Part shown: positions 58,001 through 64,000 of the stretch, piece by piece | Layout of the letters: each line of letters starts with the position of its first letter | How positions within the stretch are numbered: position 1 is the first letter of the stretch | DNA from: Stichopus chloronotus | Lineage: Eukaryota > Echinodermata > Holothuroidea > Aspidochirotida > Stichopodidae | Direction: 5' to 3' | DNA: 64,000 nt | Assembly (NCBI GenBank): GCA_021234535.1 | Contig: CM037840.1 | Span: forward strand, 7,677,094-7,741,093 | Translations under genes and position numbers: made by a program | The notes under the pieces: generated by a model | Told to the model about the DNA's origin: nothing | The model's database searches: none | The model's input: the letters and a program-made list of their open reading frames with translations, nothing else

Positions 58001-61000
58001 CATAAGTTCCTATCTGGCTTAAATCAAGAGGAATCTGGAAACTCTTGCTAAACTAAAGCTTAAAGGCATGGAAATGACTTTTGCAAGATTCCATAATTAC
58101 AACTGGATAGATACTGTACCATCAGCACCAGTCGCTTTGTCAGGATGTAGATTCTGCAACTTCCAGAAACCACCTCCTGGGTAACATCTAAATCACATAA
58201 CACATGACTTTTACTCAGACTACTGGAAGTTACCATTGACAACTGGAAGATTGTTAACATCTTCCATGGTGAACACCGATGAAAAGTACTCATTTGACAG
58301 TGTGGCATAAACGTTGTAATCCTGAACTGGACTATCATTTTCTTCAAAGGACCTGCAGTATCTCTATCTTGATGTTGCTACAAACATGCCTGTAGAAAGC
58401 CTTTGGATCATCTGTCACATTCTGGGCCAACTAACATTCGCTATTACACTTGGCCAACCGCACAATTCTAGTAGCAGAGTCAAGTGCTTCTTGTAACTCA
58501 CAGGATCATAATAGCTACAGTACCAGTCTGCATTTAAGTTCCCCATGCTTACTTTTTCCTCTGTTTTACCACTTCCATCTCTAACTTACAATTCACAGTT
58601 AGCTTAAAGTGTTCATCAGACTCTACACATCAGATGTTCCTCGCAATCCAGTGTGAGCATGTTCTTTTTAGAATAGTGTGGTTTATCCATTAAGCACAGC
58701 TAACATTGCATTCTTAACGATTCTGTGACATGCATTGAAAAAAGAGCACTCTTCATGCAGAAGTTGCAAAATAAAACTCCGAGTGAAAATCAGTTGGAAT
58801 TTTCTTTATGTCTGTTACGACTTTTGAGATATGGCTTTTTCAGAGTTCGAGAAAAATGGAAAACAGATGACCTGGTGTGTTGCACAGCATCATTATTTCT
58901 TTTGTTATGACTATATATTTTGTCATGTAATTACCGAGTTTAACATTGGTTAGTTTTATCGATATTTTTGAAGAAGAAAATACATGCTTCCAGAGTAAAA
59001 CCCTCTGGGCATATAAAATTCTCAAATATCCTTGTATATAGGTTACATAAACATAGGATTAGCATAAAAGACATATCATATGAGTCCATCTCTTGATGTT
59101 ACAAATTTGCATACTTAGCTAATATTTATTTGTTAAACTTATTTGCCTCTACTGTAAATTTGTCATTCCTAGATGGATTTGGATGAAATTGTGGCTATTC
59201 ATAACATTTTTAATGATTAATGCATCCAAATACTTCCAAAATGTCATTTTTATGTCACATGAACTTTAATGTCATTGCACAGTCCTACTGTTGTCTCTAT
59301 ATCAAATATCATTGCAAGTTATTTCAGTGTATAGTACCGTAGGCCTGCAGCATGACAGACTAATAAGCGACAACCAACCTTACTTCCATAAAACTTAAAA
59401 GCAAATAGGGCATTTGCAAAGCACTTATCAGCATTGAAAGAAAATAGCTTTAATCATTGTTAAACCTTTCAGGCTCATCAACCAATATCTGCGAAAGCTT
59501 GATCTTGCAGAAGAATATTCTTAAAAGAATATGTTAGCAAAGATGAATCATCTAAAGTTTTGAAAGTTTGGGTGAACAAATTATTTCCAGCAACCGATAA
59601 CTGAATTTCTCCCATGAAAAACTTATTTCTTGGAAGGAAGGCCATGTTCCTTGACTGTGTTGAACACTCTCAGTCTCTCGTTCTATATTGTCAAATATCG
59701 GTTTAGAAATGTGATTTTCTGTAAAAGAAATGTCTTGTTCATCTTTGAAGTAGAGATTAAAAGAAATAACCATTTTGCTGAAGAGAAAAAGACTTTCCTA
59801 CCACTTGAAAGAAAATTTTCTGTGACTGAGATGCTATGAGTGTACAGTAGATTAATGATGTCAGTTCCTAAAAATTAATTTTTGTGGATTGACAAATTCT
59901 GAAAATTCATGTTAATCATAACTATCAATTGACAGATATTGATAAATGATAAGGTAAACCTTTGGTGAAAGAGGACGGAAGTTTAGATCTTCAATCTTGA
60001 TTTCCTTGTTTATCTTCACATAGGACCCAAATGAAGACACAGAGTGGAATGATGTTCTACGTGCAAAAGGTATTATTCCTCCCAAGGAGGCGGAGGTGAC
60101 TGAAGACCAAATTGTTGACTTAGTAGAGCAGTCAGTGCAACAGAAAGCAAATGGAGGTGAGTCTGAGCATTTCCATTGAATGCCAAAATGTATGATTTAC
60201 TTTGACACTTCTATAGACTTTATATTCAGCAACAGCCAACCAATTTGTACAGTACTGTACTGTATATATCTCTTTATCACTTGTTTTCCTTATCGATTAA
60301 ACATGGATTTTAGTCAAGAACCTCACATGATAACTTTTCTTTCCCCCTATACTGTGATCATAACTTCATATCTTGAAAATGAGCTGTTGACCATGGTGGG
60401 AAGAAACAGGTTATATGGTAATGGGAAACTTTCTCCCTCATGGGAAATTTATTCTAGAAATTTCTCATAAGTTACCCATAAAGTTACATGAAAAATAAAT
60501 TACAAACCAAAATGAAAACTTATGTAAGTGTCTGAGAACAAGTTGAACAAGTTTCTGTTGGGGTTATTATTGTTCAGAGTCACAGAACTTGATCTAATTG
60601 AGGACAAGCTTCTTTTTGTTGGTTCACGAAATGCTTTGATCCCTGTGTACTGTATATGCATACCACAATATTACAGTATGTACTGTAGTGTATTGCAACA
60701 TTTTTCACTGAAACGAAAGGTTTCCTGTCATATTTTTTTCACCATTTGCTCGTGCAAACATACAACCAAGATTCATGACTGGCTGCTTGGAAGCATTACT
60801 GTTTTTAACCTCATAGAAATATGTAGGAACCATGCAGTATTTCACTCAATATTCATTGGCCAGTCACAAGTCTACAATGCATGTGGTGGGCGTGTCTCAT
60901 TTTTATACACACAGTGTATTACTGTATAAGAGTGAAACCACTTCTGCATGCCGAAAGTTGAATCATTGATACAATGATATTGCTTCAAAACTTAACTGCT

Positions 61001-62714
61001 CCACAAAATTGTTAGACAAGTCATGTAAACACAACTACTGTATACTACATACGTTTTTGAAGTTGAAATGTACAAAAGTGTCTCATGAAAAAAAATAACA
61101 AAATTGTGAGACCCCTTCCAAAATTTGTAATAAATCATATCCTACTGTAATGTGGTGCAATGTTTAGCCAATACTGTAGCCTAACCACCTGGACAATTCC
61201 CTACTGTATTTCATCCCCTGTGAAACTGAAAATCAGACTTTGTAAATTGTGTAGTTCATATTATTTGAAAAAAAAAAGTATATTTTGTTTATCAAGCCTA
61301 GTGGCTCAAAATATTTAGATTTAAGGTATGAATTTGTAGAAGGATGGCTTTGTTGAAGGTTGTGATATACCATAGTACTAGTGCCATGCCACTGTAATTG
61401 TGTAGGCCTACAGTACACATTATAATTCAGGCCTTGAAGGGCTGTTATCACTATGATGCTAAGTGACCAGTAGGTGTGGAGGAAGCCTGTGCCCTATTTA
61501 CACAGTGTTACAACTTCATGTTCGGTTAACTACTGTACCAACTAAACAATTTTGAATCAGATTTGACATTTTTTTTTTCACAAGATCAGTTCAGATGGGA
61601 AAATATTAGATTGCTCTTGGATGAAAAAGCCATCGTTCTATGACCCAACAAAGGAACCTTGACCCTCTTAGTTGGTATGCATTATTAAAAACATTTAAAA
61701 CCACTTCTTTATCTCAAGTGGTACTGCACAGTGTGCAAATTAGTGGGTTGGTTTGTTCACCACTTGACAATTAAAGGTCATCTTTGTTTTTGGTTTTCAT
61801 CAGGTCAGAAGGCGATGGAGGACATGGACCTCGATGAGTTAGACCTTCTGGAGGATGAAGAAGATGAAAGAGTCTTGGCAGAGTACAGGTACAGCGGTGA
61901 AAACTTCACTCTTCACCTACTTGGGTTTAGTTGTAAGCATTGTATTTATTAATCCTCTCTGAAGCAGTAACTCTGCATGTTGATTTTCTAAGTTCTACAA
62001 GATTCTTATCTTTTTAAACCTACAAGGCCTGTTTGTGACTGGGACTTGAATATCACAAAGTCCTCTAGCATACAAGGAAGATGTTTTGAAAATAGGGTGA
62101 AGTTTTGGTAGAGGTACACTGTTGGCTGCCTGTTAAATTTTGAGTACACTGTCAGTGAGTTATGGGCGAATAGTTGATTGCACAGTACTGTTAATTCCAT
62201 ATTGCTCATTCCCAGTTTTCTTTCTCTGTGGCAACAATTTGTAAATTGATTCCTACGCATGTTTTGTTTCTTTGACATTGAATTACATACAGTAGAGGAT
62301 TTGCTGATTTGATGTGAGGTTCGAGCTATCTCTTTTTACCAGTGTCTGCATAATAAAATGCTTCAAACTCTGTTGTGGTATGTAACTTTCTTTTATATTG
62401 ACAAAAATCTTGGGGAACTTGGTTAGCACTCTATATACCCAGCATCGTGAAAGGCACATGGAAAAATTTGATGTAGTCACTACAGTATGCTGATCAGTAG
62501 AGGAAGTTTATTCCAGCAAGGTATCTGTTGGCTTTGTTTCGTAAACTCTGTAAGTTATAATCTATTCCAGACAGAAAAGGATAGCAGAGATGAAGAGATT
62601 GCAGGCCAAGGAGATTTACGGATCAGTGAAGGAGATATCGGCTCAAGATTATGTCATGGAAGTTAACAAAGCAGGCGATGGAGTATTTGTTGTCCTCCAT
62701 CTTTATAAACAAGG
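52098..62714 (+). CDS. PDCL3: Phosducin-like 2/3 protein, N-terminal exons (3' truncated by window end)
   Basis: Coding exons: 52098-52103 (ATG CAG, then GTAAAT), 60024-60156, 61804-61888, 62571-62714 (then GTGAGC). Phases agree throughout. The protein begins [19 protein letters not shown], the signature start of the PhLP2 group. It continues with an acidic segment [18 protein letters not shown], helix [11 protein letters not shown], and the start of the thioredoxin-like domain ([12 protein letters not shown], then [11 protein letters not shown]). PhLP2/PDCL3 proteins are cytosolic co-factors of the CCT/TRiC chaperonin in actin and tubulin folding; human PDCL3 is also called VIAF. The start exon encodes only Met-Gln and was chosen because its phase, Kozak context (CAAAATG) and donor fit. 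Intron 1 (7.9 kb) contains two identical-length MITEs and RT relics. About half the protein, including the rest of the thioredoxin fold, lies beyond the window. PDCL2 is the alternative name, since invertebrates usually have a single PhLP2 gene. Confidence 0.92.
52459..52657. mobile_element. 199-bp MITE, copy 1
   Basis: Inverted termini ACAATCTTGGACAAAAT... with GTGTCCCAA/TTGGGACAC inner ends (~28 bp). Flanked by the dinucleotide CT on both sides (52457-52458, 52658-52659). Near-identical to 54243-54441. The open frame crossing it on the minus strand exists in both copies but has no resemblance to any protein. In PDCL3 intron 1. Confidence 0.85.
52741..54240. other. PDCL3 intron 1, no gene recognised
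   Basis: Intronic sequence between the two MITE copies. A T-loop-like GGTTCGATTCA near 53327 is not part of a foldable tRNA. T-rich tract at 53837-53851. Confidence 0.5.
54243..54441. mobile_element. 199-bp MITE, copy 2
   Basis: Same length, orientation and termini as 52459-52657, with a handful of differences. Flanked by AG on both sides (54241-54242, 54442-54443). In PDCL3 intron 1. Confidence 0.85.
55386..57035 (-). pseudogene. CR1-like non-LTR reverse transcriptase relic
   Basis: Read from 57035 downwards: [30 protein letters not shown] (pre-RT region), [12 protein letters not shown] (56640-56680), [12 protein letters not shown] and [14 protein letters not shown] (56228-56060), FADDTKLY (around 56008, the catalytic F/YADD box), [32 protein letters not shown], and [14 protein letters not shown], then a C-terminal segment with [10 protein letters not shown] and [16 protein letters not shown]. 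At least three frameshifts or stops break it. It is antisense to PDCL3, in intron 1. The order and motifs fit Jockey-superfamily CR1-type elements. The endonuclease domain was not recognised. Confidence 0.9.
58070..58640 (-). pseudogene. Second RT relic, N-terminal RT part
   Basis: On the minus strand, in alternating frames: an [18 protein letters not shown] segment (58310-58250) and [14 protein letters not shown] (58160-58110), which are the pre-RT and RT motif 1 region of a CR1/Jockey-type element. The upstream part to ~58640 reads like the region before it (SKGFLQACL). It is distinct from the 55386-57035 relic, because both carry the same RT region (GPDG/GADG). Confidence 0.65.
58641..60023. 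other. PDCL3 intron 1, 3' part, nothing recognised
   Basis: Intronic sequence before exon 2. No repeat family or coding segment recognised apart from short open frames. Confidence 0.5.
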
Positions 62715-63213
62715 GTGAGCTGAATATTCATGAGCAGATAGGTTCATACAACAAATTTTTAAAGGTGATGTATCTTTGTGGAAAAAAAAATGATCATATA
62801 TGTTTAAGGCATCTGAATGGTTAGTTTGTTAATTGTTTAAGAAATAGCCCACCACATGATGTACCAAAGGTAATGTCTGACCATTGTAGCACAACAGCAG
62901 CAACATTGCTATTAAGGAGGTGGTGAAATCTTTCAAACTGGGGTCAGTACCATCACATTTGCTAGCTAATATCGCATTTCTGTTGAAAGTGGATATAGGT
63001 GCAATGCGACATATGATAGATCAATTGAAGTATTTTTCACAGAAACTTTCAGTTTAAGCTAATAGAAGCAAATTCTACTTTATTTCCTTAACTGGGTTTC
63101 AATAAGGAACTTGAACTGGGTAATCCAGCTGGCTTTCTGCAACTTTGTAATTCAACTGGAATGAACTGTGATCCAAGCTGTTTTTTTTTTTAAACTACAG
63201 TAGGTGTCCCAAC

Positions 63214-64000
63214 TTCGTTTCGTTTCGTTTATTTGATTTTCCACTACACATAACAAATACATTAAAACAAACATAAAAACATACGTTATTCACACATGGA
63301 GTGGAAGGAAGTGGACAGTAAACCCATTAAGGCTTGGTGAACTCCACTCCCTTGGGAAAGCAAGAAAATACATACAGAAAGACAAGTAAAGAGCAGAAAA
63401 AGAAAAAAGAAAGAACAAAAAACCTCCCAAAATGGAAACCAACCAAAGAGACCCACAATCCCACCTTTACGCAACCCCCACCCCCCCCTTTACAGGCAAA
63501 AACGGCAAGACAATAAACGGGCACCTGTGACGAAGACTTACTAGGGAATATGAATGTCGCAAAAGAGAGTGGAATAGGCCAAGTAACTACTGACAAAATA
63601 TCTCAGTAAAGATCTCCTGAAAGACTTGACGCTTGACTTGTCAGTAACAGAAAAAGGGAGTGAATTCCAAAGCCTAGTAGCAAGGTTACGGAGGTTGTTT
63701 TGTTGGGAGAAATTTAAGGTTGGATCTTGATGCAGTAATGTCGACTGTCTGGTATTGTGTTCATGGATTGTTAAGTTGTATGAAAAGTAGTTCGAAAAGT
63801 GATGTGGTAAGACGTCATGGAGGGATCGAAATGTGAAAGTAGCAATATTGGCGTTGACAATGTCGGAAAATTTCAAGAGATTCAGAGACTTGAATAAACT
63901 GTTTGTGTGGTCATGCGCTTTGGAACAAGTGATGTGTCTAATAGCTCGTTTTTGCAACACATTTAACCTATTAAGATGAGATCGACTAGCACTAGACGAA
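63214..64000 (-). pseudogene. CR1-like retrotransposon 3' end (continues past window)
   Basis: An intact frame of at least 139 codons (63541-63960) encodes the post-RT C-terminal region: LQKRAIRHITCSKAHDHT, then LFKSLNLLKFSDI, then HEHNTRQS and LRNLATRLWNSLPFS, ending in a stop at 63541. The 3' UTR holds a C/G-rich patch (63478-63487) and the element ends in an AACGAAACGAAACGAA-type microsatellite tail (63214-63232), as CR1-like elements do. It lies antisense in the PDCL3 intron after exon 4. This is the best-preserved RT element here; its upstream part is outside the window, so intactness is unknown. Confidence 0.85.

Noticed and set aside
61731..61952. A continuous 73-codon frame containing the acidic PDCL3 segment, with its own ATG
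   Set aside because: The upstream part is intron. A clear acceptor (TTTTCATCAG at 61794-61803) and a donor (after 61888) with matching phases show that only 61804-61888 is exon.

Overview
This is a eukaryotic, AT-rich, intron-rich genomic window. Single-copy genes are split by long introns, and the rest is mostly transposon relics and a distinctive family of dispersed repeats. The gene content (epsilon-tubulin with vertebrate-like exon sequences, a phosducin-like protein), several CR1/Jockey-type reverse-transcriptase relics and a THAP-bearing P-like element suggest a marine invertebrate deuterostome, probably an echinoderm (possibly a sea cucumber). That assignment is inference; no species-diagnostic gene is present.

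Layout. 1-4.2 kb: no recognisable gene, two weak ORFs. 4.2-17.6 kb: a repeat-built region. It has a six-unit ~160-bp tandem array, a near-perfect 1.13-kb inverted repeat pair (4960-6091 / 8068-9193), a direct duplication of larger blocks (5990-8058 with 14089-15490; 9185-10330 with 16128-17560), arrays of a dispersed repeat containing the sequence TGACCTTTGACCT, a hAT-like fragment and a 435-bp P-like element with 8-bp flanking repeats. 17.6-20.1 kb: no supported gene. 20145-20618 (-): an intact single-coding-exon gene for a secreted protein with the RNase A superfamily layout (two catalytic-type histidines, N-T-F and P-V-H-F motifs) but almost no cysteines. 21046-21546: a palindromic inverted-repeat element. 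22-28 kb: repeats and an RT relic.

28166-48117 (-): the complete coding set (13 coding exons) of epsilon-tubulin, TUBE1. Every splice site and phase agrees, apart from one extra base in exon 3. Its introns hold a minisatellite, dispersed repeats and antisense RT relics. 52098 to beyond 62714 (+): the first four coding exons of a phosducin-like 2/3 protein (PDCL3, PhLP2 group), whose C-terminal half lies outside the window. Its introns carry twin 199-bp MITEs and CR1-like RT relics.

TUBE1 and PDCL3 are divergently arranged with about 4 kb between their start codons. One is a centriolar/basal-body tubulin. The other belongs to a family of co-factors of the CCT/TRiC chaperonin that folds actin and tubulin, so a shared regulatory interval is conceivable but unproven. 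The most unusual item is the RNase A-like gene, because that superfamily is classically described as vertebrate-restricted among animals.
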